A stretch of DNA of 50,365 nt from positions 1-50,365 of the IMG/VR virus record IMGVR_UViG_3300015360_000062; one strand, 5' to 3'. The stretch's first letter is position 1; every line of letters starts with the position of its first letter. A program made the translations under genes and the position numbers. This document shows positions 1-8,687 of the stretch, one piece after another. This DNA is from a virus. The notes beneath the pieces were generated by a model. It did not search any database. It saw nothing but the letters and a program-made list of their open reading frames with translations, and had not been told where the DNA came from.

Positions 1-6
1 CTTAAG

Positions 7-858
7 ATGATTACAATGGTTAATAAGAAGCCAACTGGTAAAGTTTCAAGTGCATCAACAAGTAGAGATATCATTAATGCTGTCAAGTATAGTTTAGGTC
101 AAGCAATTGCTCCAACAGTAGATACATTGAAAGCATCACTTAAACCAATGCTTGTAATAATTAGCAAGGAACTAACTGAAATTGAAAGTAAATCTAATGA
201 TAATTTAAGTTTCAATATATCATTAGATTCTTTGATTGATTATACTAGAAATACAACTTTGAAAAAATTACGAAAACTTAAATCTGAATTAAATACCATC
301 GCATATATATTAAAAAAGCGTTTGGATGAAGAGATTTGGATTGTAGTAGAAAGACATTTTCGTAATGTTAATGCTACAGTAGACAAGGCATTAGAGTTAG
401 TTACTAAAATAGTTACTTTAGAGGCAGATAATGTAGATAAAAAGTTTAAAGCAGAAAATAATCCTGCTAATCCTACTAATACTGCTAATCCTGACAGTGT
501 ACCAGAAATTAGTCTTGAACATAAAAATAAGCTACATATGGGAGAGATAATGCTAAAAGATGTTGGATATTTCAGGTCTATTCTTGAAGCCGAAAGAGTA
601 GAGTTACGAGCATATATGATTTACTCAAAAAGAACTGAACAGGGATTACAAAGAGCCAATAGGTTTATTAACTGGTTAACTGGTATTGTATCAAACTATA
701 ATGTTGCAATTAGAAATATGCAAAATGAAGAAGGAAATATGATTCAAGCATTTGCAGCAGCTCGCTTGTTTGCAGGAGTACAAGATCCTGATGGTTATTC
801 CAATATAAAAAATCGTATTGATAATGGAATAAGTAACTACAAAACATCATGGGATTAA
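7..858 (+). CDS. Unknown virion-region protein; start may lie upstream
   Basis: I do not recognise a family. The frame codes for 283 residues from the ATG at 7, but the six bases before it are also in frame without a stop, so the true start may be outside the window; a second ATG lies at 16. The product is lysine- and glutamate-rich, mostly helical in appearance and has no cysteine. An Asn/Pro/Thr-rich linker at about residues 150-164 separates two helical halves. The next gene starts four bases after the stop. Its place at the head of a block that leads into the capsid genes suggests a structural or head-assembly role, which is inference only. Confidence 0.75.
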   Translation: MITMVNKKPTGKVSSASTSRDIINAVKYSLGQAIAPTVDTLKASLKPMLVIISKELTEIESKSNDNLSFNISLDSLIDYTRNTTLKKLRKLKSELNTIAYILKKRLDEEIWIVVERHFRNVNATVDKALELVTKIVTLEADNVDKKFKAENNPANPTNTANPDSVPEISLEHKNKLHMGEIMLKDVGYFRSILEAERVELRAYMIYSKRTEQGLQRANRFINWLTGIVSNYNVAIRNMQNEEGNMIQAFAAARLFAGVQDPDGYSNIKNRIDNGISNYKTSWD

Positions 859-861
859 TAA

Positions 862-1956
862 ATGACAAATAAAAATTACAAAGACATTCTTGGTCTTATA
901 AATAAGTTAGCTCAAGATATAAGTCCTACTTGGACCGTTCCTGCTAGTGCTCCTGCTGTTGGTGGTGTTATACCGGCACAGAGACAAAATGGTAAATCAG
1001 GACCAGCAGCTATAGCCGTAAATGCAAAGATTGAGGTTAAAGAAATGCAGCTTGCTATGCAAAGTTTAGCTAAAGCAGTTATTCAAGACTCATTATCTGA
1101 GACTATGAGAAACAAATCGCCTAGTGATTCTACTCCAATAGAAGCACCAGATCCTCAAAAAAAAGCCAAAAAATCATTTAATGATTTTATTGCTAGCAAT
1201 TACATTGGTGGATTAGATGAAGATCAAAAAGGTGTTGAGTGGAGTCAAGACACGTCTGTAAATACGTATCAAAAAAAGCAAGTGGCTCAAAGTGATATCT
1301 ATGAATTAGATGTTGTTATGCATACCTTAAAAATGCTTGGTGGACAAAAAAGTGAAATGGCTGCCGATGGTGTATGGAGTTTTAGAACTGATAATGCTCT
1401 TAGAAACATTATGGGTTTTGCTACAGCTTTACTTCAATTAGAAGGTGATTTTGCTTTGAATAATGGCAACATATATACATCCGATAACTTAAGGGCACTT
1501 AAACAGAGCTTATCTGGTTATACAGTAAAAGATGGTGTTGTAAACTTATCAGCAAAAAGAAAGAAGGAAAGGGCTTCTGATATAACAAAACATCTAAAAG
1601 GTATTACTAAGTTATATAATAATTTTAGAGCGCAAGTAACTGCTAAACCAGAATACAGACCTTTAATAGAAGGTGATAGGGCATTTGATTCTTATAGTTA
1701 TAAAGGATCTAATGCTGATAATCTTACAAGTGAAGAAAAGACCTTTGCATTTCTTGATGACTCAAAATTAGAAGGCGTAAATTACTATGCTCCTAACGAG
1801 ATTGGTAGGAAAATGACATATATTCCTTATAAAGCATTAACAAGCAAGTCTGCTTATATGGCTTGGATGGTAGATCATATAGGTGTTACTGCGGCAATAG
1901 CACTAAAGATATTTGAAACAGTTGTCAAACCAACCATATTGAATATGACGGGCTAA
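862..1956 (+). CDS. Unknown protein with a weak peptidoglycan-binding-like stretch
   Basis: A 364-residue protein starting four bases after the previous stop, so probably translationally coupled. The N-terminal 130 residues are rich in Ala, Pro, Ser and Lys and look flexible. Residues about 150-195 contain a helix, then an Asp-Gly-Val-Trp-Ser-Phe-Arg-Thr core followed by Ala and a helix. This loosely resembles the DG-x-[FW]-G-x-x-T-x-x-A-[VL] signature of type 1 peptidoglycan-binding domains, although the second Gly is replaced. If real, that would fit a virion protein that touches the cell wall. The rest of the protein matches nothing I know. No signal peptide or membrane segment is seen. 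Confidence 0.72.
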   Translation: MTNKNYKDILGLINKLAQDISPTWTVPASAPAVGGVIPAQRQNGKSGPAAIAVNAKIEVKEMQLAMQSLAKAVIQDSLSETMRNKSPSDSTPIEAPDPQKKAKKSFNDFIASNYIGGLDEDQKGVEWSQDTSVNTYQKKQVAQSDIYELDVVMHTLKMLGGQKSEMAADGVWSFRTDNALRNIMGFATALLQLEGDFALNNGNIYTSDNLRALKQSLSGYTVKDGVVNLSAKRKKERASDITKHLKGITKLYNNFRAQVTAKPEYRPLIEGDRAFDSYSYKGSNADNLTSEEKTFAFLDDSKLEGVNYYAPNEIGRKMTYIPYKALTSKSAYMAWMVDHIGVTAAIALKIFETVVKPTILNMTG

Positions 1957-1984
1957 TTTCTGCGATTTAAAATAAGGTGCTAAT

Positions 1985-3541
1985 ATGAGTTTTTTACATG
2001 ATCCAAAAGTTTTCTTGAAACTAATAGAGTCTCAAGCTACAACACAATCTTCTCCAGTATCTGGCGCCAGTCCAATAAATCAAATTGGTGTTGCTAAAAA
2101 ATTAGTTAATAAACTAACTAGAGAATTGACCTCTGTTCCAGAACCACCAAATCTTACTATTGCTGGTATGAATAGCGATCTTATGGTTAATAACCTAAAG
2201 GATCTTAGTGAATTGTTAAAATTTATTGATACACAGCAACTTATGATTGATGGTGCAAGAATTGCTTATGATGGCGGTGAAGCATCTAAACTTGCACGAG
2301 CTGATTTAGATAAGCTAGCTAAAATAACAGTAGACATTTCAAGAAACCAAGATGTTCCTGGTCAACCTGAAACAAGAAAATGGAATACTTCTGATTATTG
2401 GGCTAACATGGATTTGCTTATTAAGTATGTAGCTTATCTACAACAAAAAGCCAGATCCATGCAAGACAATAAAAATGATTCAGGTAAGGTTTTAGAAGTA
2501 ATGGTAGGAAAGATCATTGATCAAATCAATTTATACAAACCAAATTCAGGTCTAAATAGAAACCCAAAATCACAACCAGGTAAACCAAATGCAATGCCTG
2601 ATGATACTTTCATAGATGGATTAGAACCAAAAGTTTTTGACCCAACCGCAGCAATTTTTATAAATAAGACCACGGCAAATAACGATAATATTTTGAAAGC
2701 AAAAGATCTTGCTGGTAAAATTGCGCTTAATGCTTGGTTGGCTAACTCTAAAGTTATATCAGTTGATCCTAAAGGCGCCAAGTCAGCACCATTAGATTAT
2801 TCAGATTCAAAAGCTGATCAATGCATTGTAATAAATGTAATGTTTAAGCGTGCTAAATATCTTGAATCAAGAGCTGCTACCTCAGAAGAAGAAAAAGCTG
2901 CTGCTTTCTATGTAAGAAAAATGCAAGAGCTTGGACCATTATTCATAGGATTAGACAACAAGGCTTGCTCTATTGGTGGTGTAGTTGGAGTAGGCGCTGG
3001 TGCAGGAGCAAATGGAAATGGTACAGATGCTAATAGCCATGCGGCAGTAGAAGGAATTAAGAAATTAGTTACAAGATTACCTTTGATGGTAGAAGATGTA
3101 AGTTTTATAAGAATTAGAAATTTCTTTGCAGAATACGAAGGCATAACTGCTGATGCAGGTGCTAAAAATGCTATTGACCAAGCAAATAAATTGATGGCAG
3201 ATGTTAAAACTATGATGAAGAATAATGCTCAAGATGTATATGATCTTGGTATCGATGCAATCCAATTTAGAGATTCAATTGGCATGACTCCACCAGGAAG
3301 ATATTATGCTGCAATAATTGATAAACTTATGGAGATCGTAACTCTTACTAAATATGTCATAACAACTATCAAAGCAGCATATGTAGATACCAGACTTGTA
3401 GGAACAGAAACTGCTGCGCTTATTTATGGTCAAGTTGGTAGAGTACCTCAATCCAACTCATTTGCTTCTAGAAACTTAGAGTCACTAAATGTATTAAAGA
3501 ATCAAACCAGCAGTGTAAATCAACCAGGTAAAGCAAAATGA
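1985..3541 (+). CDS. Unknown 518-residue virion-region protein
   Basis: A long, mostly helical protein with no recognised domain. A Gly/Ala/Asn-rich flexible stretch at about residues 330-349 divides it into a larger N-terminal and a smaller C-terminal half. No signal peptide or transmembrane segment is visible. The start at 1985 follows an AAGGTGC sequence that can serve as a weak ribosome binding site. The stop codon overlaps the start of the next gene in an ATGA arrangement, which indicates translational coupling and joint function. Together with its neighbours it forms a block of unknown genes before the capsid gene; internal capsid or ejection proteins are one possibility, but nothing in the sequence proves it. 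Confidence 0.75.
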   Translation: MSFLHDPKVFLKLIESQATTQSSPVSGASPINQIGVAKKLVNKLTRELTSVPEPPNLTIAGMNSDLMVNNLKDLSELLKFIDTQQLMIDGARIAYDGGEASKLARADLDKLAKITVDISRNQDVPGQPETRKWNTSDYWANMDLLIKYVAYLQQKARSMQDNKNDSGKVLEVMVGKIIDQINLYKPNSGLNRNPKSQPGKPNAMPDDTFIDGLEPKVFDPTAAIFINKTTANNDNILKAKDLAGKIALNAWLANSKVISVDPKGAKSAPLDYSDSKADQCIVINVMFKRAKYLESRAATSEEEKAAAFYVRKMQELGPLFIGLDNKACSIGGVVGVGAGAGANGNGTDANSHAAVEGIKKLVTRLPLMVEDVSFIRIRNFFAEYEGITADAGAKNAIDQANKLMADVKTMMKNNAQDVYDLGIDAIQFRDSIGMTPPGRYYAAIIDKLMEIVTLTKYVITTIKAAYVDTRLVGTETAALIYGQVGRVPQSNSFASRNLESLNVLKNQTSSVNQPGKAK

Positions 3542-4629
3542 TTAAAAGCGAAGTTAGTCTATATGTAGATACTTTATTAGTTGAATCACTTTTAACCAAT
3601 CCACAAATCGTCAAAACTGCTCAAGGCAGCATGGCGAGCGGATTGGTTGAATCTGTTAAATCATATTTTGGTAATCACATAGATCCAAATGATAAGGCTG
3701 GAAGCTTATTAAACATTATTGCGCCAGGGGCAATATCAGTAGTTTTTGCAGGATTAGGTCTTGGCTGGTTTGGTACATTAATTGGTTTAGCTATGAATAT
3801 ATTCCATGTTGATATTAAAGGTATTCTAAGCTCAATTTACGATAAAATCAAAAGTGTCATTGGTGGTGGAGGCTTAATGAGCTCTTCACAAGTAGATGGA
3901 ATTGTTTCAGGAGCTGTTAGCTCGCTTAGCAAACCAGCAACCGAAGCAGATTTGAAAAGCCTACCAGCAGGCGCTATTCCAAAAGCAGCCTCAAAGAATA
4001 GTGATATACGTTTTGTTAGAATAGCAATGATAATGTATCACAATGAATACGAAGTAACTAAGCTAGCAGCTAAGCCTGGTGAGAGTAGTATGTTTTCTAG
4101 TTACAGTGAAAAGAAAGTAGCTACTGAACGTTTATTGTCAAGGGTAATTGGATGGTTTTTCAAAATAGCCATTGCATCTGCTGGTCTAATGATTGCAGGA
4201 GATGTAATCAATAAATTCTTAGGAAGGTCTAATGCTTTGGATGGTTCATTAAAAGATGGAAAACCAACTAGAGAAGAAACTGGATTTACACCTCCTGCCG
4301 CAACAACTACACAAAAAAAGTTTAAGCTAAATCCATCATATAAAATGAGAACGTACAATAGTGAAGATGGCTGGGTTGAGAGATATCAAAACAGTAATTC
4401 CGGCATAGATTCAATGTTAGTTAATTTTACAAAAGAAGTATATCAAGGACTAGATGGATTAGAATCAGTAATAAGAAATACTACTGGATTTAAAGTTATT
4501 TTAGATGTAATACTTGATTTCAATTATGCTGGATCAGGTAATTCAATAGTATACATACCACGTATGTATCAAACAAAAAAAGCAATTGTTGACTTTTTTA
4601 TCGATGATGTAGCCGAGAAAGTTAAATAA
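3538..4629 (+). CDS. Unknown protein with two hydrophobic segments
   Basis: A 363-residue protein overlapping the previous gene by four bases (ATGA). It has a long, Gly- and Ala-rich hydrophobic stretch at about residues 56-89 and a second one at about 203-228, both long enough to cross or insert into a membrane. Between them lies a polar, Ser/Lys-rich region. A virion protein with such segments could be an internal or ejected protein that enters the host membrane during DNA delivery; a non-virion membrane protein is equally possible. The preceding and following genes are on the same strand with short spacing, so they are probably co-expressed. No known family was recognised. Confidence 0.73.
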   Translation: MIKSEVSLYVDTLLVESLLTNPQIVKTAQGSMASGLVESVKSYFGNHIDPNDKAGSLLNIIAPGAISVVFAGLGLGWFGTLIGLAMNIFHVDIKGILSSIYDKIKSVIGGGGLMSSSQVDGIVSGAVSSLSKPATEADLKSLPAGAIPKAASKNSDIRFVRIAMIMYHNEYEVTKLAAKPGESSMFSSYSEKKVATERLLSRVIGWFFKIAIASAGLMIAGDVINKFLGRSNALDGSLKDGKPTREETGFTPPAATTTQKKFKLNPSYKMRTYNSEDGWVERYQNSNSGIDSMLVNFTKEVYQGLDGLESVIRNTTGFKVILDVILDFNYAGSGNSIVYIPRMYQTKKAIVDFFIDDVAEKVK

Positions 4630-4678
4630 CACCCGCATATGAAGACATATAATTACAAATTACTACCTGAGAGTGCCC

Positions 4679-5896
4679 ATGCAAAGAAGTGATGTTTTTG
4701 AAAACTTTATAAAAATAGCCCAGGATAAAGGTCTTATTTCTGAGGAGCCAAAAGACAAACGTGCCAGACAGTCTAAGACTGATCCTGCATCTGTTGCAAA
4801 GCTTTATGGTGTAAAACCTGAATCACCAAAAGATGCTCAATATAAGAAGAATATTATTGAAAGGGCTCACCCTGATTCCGTAGTCATCTCTCCATCATAT
4901 GATAAATTAAATGGTCTTGTTGAGAATGAAAATGAAAGACAAAATATCACTTTAAATATTCTTAATAGACAAACAAACGGCAATCTTACTAATAAGAAAT
5001 ATGCAGAAAAAGAACTTGTTCTATCATTAGTTAGTTTGGGTAATCATTTAGATAATATTGATAATGATCAATTAAGATTATTAACAGACGCTTGTTTATT
5101 ACAAACGGCATCTATTAAAAAGCAAGCTTTAGGTCAAGTAGCAATTATTGGATTATTAGCTGCTAGTGCAGGAGTAGTTGTTGGTCTTCTTTATTTACAT
5201 CAACATATGGATTTTGCTAATGAGGGATTTGTAGCAAACACAAGAAAAGTAATTGAAGAAGTAGATCATCTTTTAGATTCAAATAGTAATCTTGGAGTTG
5301 GTTATGAATATAACCATCAATTTTTGAATACAATGAAATTATTCAAACAAAAAATTGCAGCATTTGCTAACGAATATAATAATATATTACCAATCATTAA
5401 TAGTTTAGATATGCCAAGAACTGGTAATGAGCTAAAGCAACTTGCAGCAAGACCAGAAACTACTGGAGTAATTAATGCTTATAAAGCTTTCAGAGATTCT
5501 GCTGAAGATTTTATACCATTCATCAGTAAAGTGGTTCAAGATTTCTCTTCACCTGAATATAAAAATAGAGCTATTAAGGAAAAAGGTATTATTACTAGTT
5601 TAATTGATAAAACTAAAATTATGCATGGTGGTAAAGGATTAATTGTTGATGATTTTGATGATGTAGTTCATGCAATTGGTCCTTATAAAGAATCAATCAG
5701 TGAGCTTATTAACAAATTAAGAACTGCTGATTCATTGGAGGCATCTGCTACTAAACAAATTCAAGCTGCACAGATTGAAAGTTCACACACATATGGTGAT
5801 CCTAAAGTAGAAACTAAACCAGTTGGCTCTAATACACCTCATTCTCCAGAAGATGATCTGAGAGATTTAGATAAAGGATTACGACAAGGAGTGTAA
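4679..5896 (+). CDS. Unknown virion-region protein with one hydrophobic helix
   Basis: I chose the ATG at 4679 (405 residues) over an in-frame GTG two codons upstream at 4673, because the GAGAG ribosome binding site (4669-4673) lies five bases before this ATG and would overlap the GTG. The N-terminal half is charged and helical, with an Ala-His-Pro-Asp-Ser motif near residue 61 followed by an Asn- and Glu-rich region. A hydrophobic segment rich in Ala, Gly, Val and Leu spans about residues 152-178. The C-terminal tail is polar and Pro-containing. Last of the five-gene unknown block; it ends 135 bases before the decoration-like gene. No function is assigned. Confidence 0.73.
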   Translation: MQRSDVFENFIKIAQDKGLISEEPKDKRARQSKTDPASVAKLYGVKPESPKDAQYKKNIIERAHPDSVVISPSYDKLNGLVENENERQNITLNILNRQTNGNLTNKKYAEKELVLSLVSLGNHLDNIDNDQLRLLTDACLLQTASIKKQALGQVAIIGLLAASAGVVVGLLYLHQHMDFANEGFVANTRKVIEEVDHLLDSNSNLGVGYEYNHQFLNTMKLFKQKIAAFANEYNNILPIINSLDMPRTGNELKQLAARPETTGVINAYKAFRDSAEDFIPFISKVVQDFSSPEYKNRAIKEKGIITSLIDKTKIMHGGKGLIVDDFDDVVHAIGPYKESISELINKLRTADSLEASATKQIQAAQIESSHTYGDPKVETKPVGSNTPHSPEDDLRDLDKGLRQGV

Positions 5897-5907
5897 AATA
5901 AACAATC

Positions 5908-5960
5908 ATACATATTTTTCTGATAACTATATCAATAATGCAATATGTATTTTAGATTTT
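5908..5960 (+). terminator. Weak possible terminator hairpin
   Basis: An 8-base inverted repeat (ATACATAT at 5908-5915 and ATATGTAT at 5943-5950) with a 27-base loop is followed by a T-rich stretch. It lies between the unknown block and the decoration-like gene. The stem is entirely A/T except one G-C pair, so it would be weak. Confidence 0.25.
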
Positions 5961-5981
5961 GTAAGTTTGGTGTAAGTAATC

Positions 5982-6009
5982 ATGTCGAGATCACAAGTTG
6001 AACCGACAT
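5982..6009 (+). promoter_or_regulatory. Leader hairpin before the decoration-like gene
   Basis: ATGTCG (5982-5987) and CGACAT (6004-6009) form a 6-base inverted repeat with a 16-base loop in the leader of the 6032 gene. The AGGA ribosome binding site at 6020-6023 lies just downstream, outside the stem. It could stabilise the message of a highly made protein; the sequence alone does not prove a role. Confidence 0.3.
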
Positions 6010-6031
6010 AAAAGATATTAGGATAAAAAAA

Positions 6032-6706
6032 ATGGCTCTAAAACTATTACAACCAGGTATTCAACCAATTGGTCAATTTGACGGTCTTGACAGCGAAGTA
6101 CTAACTCTTTTGGGCGGCGAAGTCGTAACCCTTAAGTCCGTATTGAATTCAGCAGACGTAGGTTCAGCAGATTCTGACGACGGTTATGTTGGTTCATCAA
6201 CAGCTTTAGCAAGAAGAACAGTTGTAACCAAGACCCTAGGTTCAGGCAAACGTCCATTGATGTTAGCTGACGAAGGTATCGCAGGATACGGAACTCTATT
6301 CGGCACCGTAGTTGGTGGCGCAACAGGCAGAACAGTAACAGGTGGAGCATCCCTTGGACCTCACACCGCAACTGGTTCAGGTAAGGTAACTTGCTGGGCA
6401 CAAACAGGATTATATGCCGTATCTCTTGATGCATGTGACACCACTGCTTCAACAGGTCTTACTGCAACAAACGTAACTCTAGACACAGGTGGTGCATTAT
6501 ATGCAACAACTGCTGGTCTATTAACACCAAACGCAGGTTCTGCTTTCGAAGCAGTCGTAGTTGGTCGTTTCGTAAGTTTCGAAACAAATGGTTCTTTGGT
6601 TACTTCAACAAACTTCATGACCAGCGCTCTAAACAGCCCAACTGGAATGTCAGCTCCAACCAGAGCATTTGCTTTCGCAACTTTCTTCTTCACACCAAAC
6701 GTCTAA
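6032..6706 (+). CDS. Probable capsid decoration or head-stabilising protein
   Basis: A 224-residue protein rich in Ala, Gly, Thr, Ser and Val, of all-beta appearance, immediately upstream of the major capsid gene. That position, the composition and the small size match head decoration (lambda gpD-type) proteins, though I see no specific signature. AGGA at 6020-6023 sits eight bases before the ATG. Codon choice differs from neighbouring genes: AAC, TTC, GAC and GTC are frequent where neighbours use AAT, TTT, GAT and GTT. This codon set is shared with the capsid gene and suggests very high expression. A terminator-like hairpin follows. A minor capsid or tail protein remains possible. Confidence 0.68.
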   Translation: MALKLLQPGIQPIGQFDGLDSEVLTLLGGEVVTLKSVLNSADVGSADSDDGYVGSSTALARRTVVTKTLGSGKRPLMLADEGIAGYGTLFGTVVGGATGRTVTGGASLGPHTATGSGKVTCWAQTGLYAVSLDACDTTASTGLTATNVTLDTGGALYATTAGLLTPNAGSAFEAVVVGRFVSFETNGSLVTSTNFMTSALNSPTGMSAPTRAFAFATFFFTPNV

Positions 6707-6737
6707 TCTTAGCGTTTGAAATAAACTAACTACCTTT

Positions 6738-6790
6738 GGGGGACCGGGCGAACCTTGGTTCTAATCTTGAAAGAGAATCCCCCTTTTCTT
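6738..6790 (+). terminator. Terminator or attenuator between decoration and capsid genes
   Basis: GGGGGA (6738-6743) pairs with TCCCCC (6778-6783) and is followed by TTTTCTTT. A small internal hairpin (GAAC-CTTG-GTTC) sits in the loop. The G/C-rich stem followed by a T tract is typical of a rho-independent terminator, but the 34-base loop may make it leaky, so it could act as an attenuator or message-stabilising element. Confidence 0.65.
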
Positions 6791-6844
6791 TAACAAAAAT
6801 TTAAGCTGGTAAGACTGGCAAATAATTCCTTCAGGAGATTCTAA

Positions 6845-7855
6845 ATGAATATGTTTAACGGAAGAGGCGAGATGAATGCCTCATCACTAAAAGATGCATT
6901 ACAAATTATCACAAAGTATGCAGCGGTATTAGAAGAGAACACTCCATCAAATATGGGACTTGCTGGTCAAGTATCTCTATCTGATGACAAGCGTGATGAG
7001 CTTATCTCTCGCGCCATCATGACCCAAGACGGCAAGATTGCTTTAGCTCAAGCTATGGCAAACCCAATCCGTAGAAACTTGGATTACCATGGAATTGCAC
7101 GTAGAGCACTTGTAGTCGATCCTCTTCCACAAGGCGCAATGCCAACCTACGATCGTGATATCGACGTAGCAGCAGTTGTTATCTCAAGCAACGGTACAGG
7201 TCCAGAGTCTAGAGTATTCGGTGATAGAGTAGTTGTTCCAGAGTTTGAAATCTATGCAAACCCAACTGTCCGTATTGCAGAAGTCAAACGTCGTAGATTC
7301 AACGTAATTGATAGAGCTGTACAAAAGGCTCGTCAAGAAATCATGGCTCAAGAAGACGCAAACGTTTTCGCAGCTCTAGATGCAGCTTCAAGTGTTGAAA
7401 ATACACTTACCGACATCGCAGATGCTGGTCTTCTAAAGAGAGATTTAGTTGAAATCAAACAACAAATTGATCGTTGGGACTTAGTAACAACCAAGTACTT
7501 CATGAACATCAATGAGTTCACCGATATCCTTAAATGGGGTTCTGGTGGTGGTCAAGGAACTGGCGGCGGTGAATTCGATCCAGTAACAATGAGAGAAGTT
7601 CTACAAACTGGTCTATACGCCCACATCTGGGGTACAGACATTATGGTAAGCAAGATCGTTCCACCAGGAACCATCTATGGTTGCTCAGATCCAGAGTTCG
7701 TAGGAGTAATGCCAATTCGTCAAGACATTGAAGTATTACCAGCAGACGAGCCAAAGCAATTGAAGCTAGGTTGGGTAGTATCAGAAATCATCGGTATCGC
7801 AATCGTAAACCCAAGGGGTGTTGCAGCCGGTCGTAAATCAGTAGTAATCGAATAA
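6845..7855 (+). CDS. Major capsid protein (HK97-type fold likely)
   Basis: A 336-residue protein forming the head shell. It begins with a helical N-terminal arm (about residues 10-75), passes through a Pro-Gln-Gly-Ala loop near residue 98, and then has the strand and long-helix pattern expected of an HK97 spine helix at about residues 145-175, where a basic stretch containing three consecutive Arg leads into an Asp/Glu-rich helix. A Gly-rich loop lies at about 235-248. There is no sign of a fused protease or long delta domain. Abundant CGT arginine codons and C-ending codons mark it as highly expressed. A ribosome binding site (AGGAGA) is at 6834-6839, and strong terminators flank it. The fold call rests on pattern and context. 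Confidence 0.85.
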   Translation: MNMFNGRGEMNASSLKDALQIITKYAAVLEENTPSNMGLAGQVSLSDDKRDELISRAIMTQDGKIALAQAMANPIRRNLDYHGIARRALVVDPLPQGAMPTYDRDIDVAAVVISSNGTGPESRVFGDRVVVPEFEIYANPTVRIAEVKRRRFNVIDRAVQKARQEIMAQEDANVFAALDAASSVENTLTDIADAGLLKRDLVEIKQQIDRWDLVTTKYFMNINEFTDILKWGSGGGQGTGGGEFDPVTMREVLQTGLYAHIWGTDIMVSKIVPPGTIYGCSDPEFVGVMPIRQDIEVLPADEPKQLKLGWVVSEIIGIAIVNPRGVAAGRKSVVIE

Positions 7856-7877
7856 TTCGGTTCCTGACATAGCATAA

Positions 7878-7914
7878 AAAAGGGGAGGGTCGTAAGACTT
7901 CTCCCCTTTTGCTT
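7878..7914 (+). terminator. Strong rho-independent terminator after the capsid gene
   Basis: A-run plus GGGGAG (7878-7887) pairs with CTCCCC plus T-run (7901-7910); the loop contains a further GTC-GTAA-GAC hairpin. The stem has six consecutive mostly G/C pairs extended by four A-T pairs and runs into the U tract. This should end transcription of the capsid unit. Confidence 0.9.
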
Positions 7915-7978
7915 TTATAAAGCCAAAAGTTACAATAATAAGACATAAGCATATACGAACACAAGCAGAAAGTTCAAA

Positions 7979-8683
7979 ATGAACATAGAGGATATCTTAG
8001 AAATATATAAAACGATTTCTGTCGTTTCTGAAAGAACTTTTTCACGTAAATGTTGTTTAGTCGTAAGATCAAGTCAATTGGAAGCGCATGGTTTAGTAAA
8101 ATGTGCCGAGGCAATAGGATTTAAAAAAGTTGCTTTTGATACCAGAAGAGTAGATCAAGAAGAGCAATATAATCCACGTAGAAATTTACGTAATTATCAT
8201 AGAAGCGAAGCATTCGTATCAGATGATTTATCAGATAAACTAAAACTATTACACAAACTTCAAAATGTTCTATTGAAATTGAAATCAGTTTTTGGAAAAG
8301 ATCCAGACTGGCATGATAGCTATTCTAGGATTCTATTATCTAACATTACTAATGCATTACGTACAAATGAAAATGATGGAGATTACGCAGAAACTCAGCC
8401 TGGTGTCGGCAGCATGGACTATATTAAAGAAATGTTATATTTCAGATATAGATTAACTTATGATGACATTGCAAATTTAACAGATGAAGCTTTAGGTGAT
8501 GCAATATTGCATAAGGATGAAAAGCTAACTAAGAAAGATATGCCTGATAATAGAGATTTAGTTAGAAACTCTGATTCTAATAGAGACCCTTTTATAGATA
8601 AATTTTCTGGTCTTATGGATATTAGAGAAGATATTATAGAACGAGTTATAACTATAACAATTAAAGACAAAAGACAGAGGTAA
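7979..8683 (+). CDS. Unknown protein, possible neck or head-completion protein
   Basis: A 234-residue, charged, mostly helical protein directly after the capsid terminator. The Arg-rich N-terminal third includes a repeated Asn-x-x-Arg pattern near residues 65-75. The region around residues 150-200 is acidic and Asp-rich. No enzyme motif or membrane segment is seen. In tailed phages the genes immediately after the capsid gene often encode head completion, neck or tail terminator proteins, so that is the likeliest class, but this is position-based inference. The next gene starts four bases after the stop and its ribosome binding site lies inside the end of this gene. Confidence 0.72.
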   Translation: MNIEDILEIYKTISVVSERTFSRKCCLVVRSSQLEAHGLVKCAEAIGFKKVAFDTRRVDQEEQYNPRRNLRNYHRSEAFVSDDLSDKLKLLHKLQNVLLKLKSVFGKDPDWHDSYSRILLSNITNALRTNENDGDYAETQPGVGSMDYIKEMLYFRYRLTYDDIANLTDEALGDAILHKDEKLTKKDMPDNRDLVRNSDSNRDPFIDKFSGLMDIREDIIERVITITIKDKRQR

Positions 8684-8687
8684 TACA

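Noticed and set aside
6361-6693. A 110-codon open frame opposite the decoration-like gene
   Set aside because: Its sequence mirrors codon bias of the plus gene and it lacks a ribosome binding site. It is a shadow frame.
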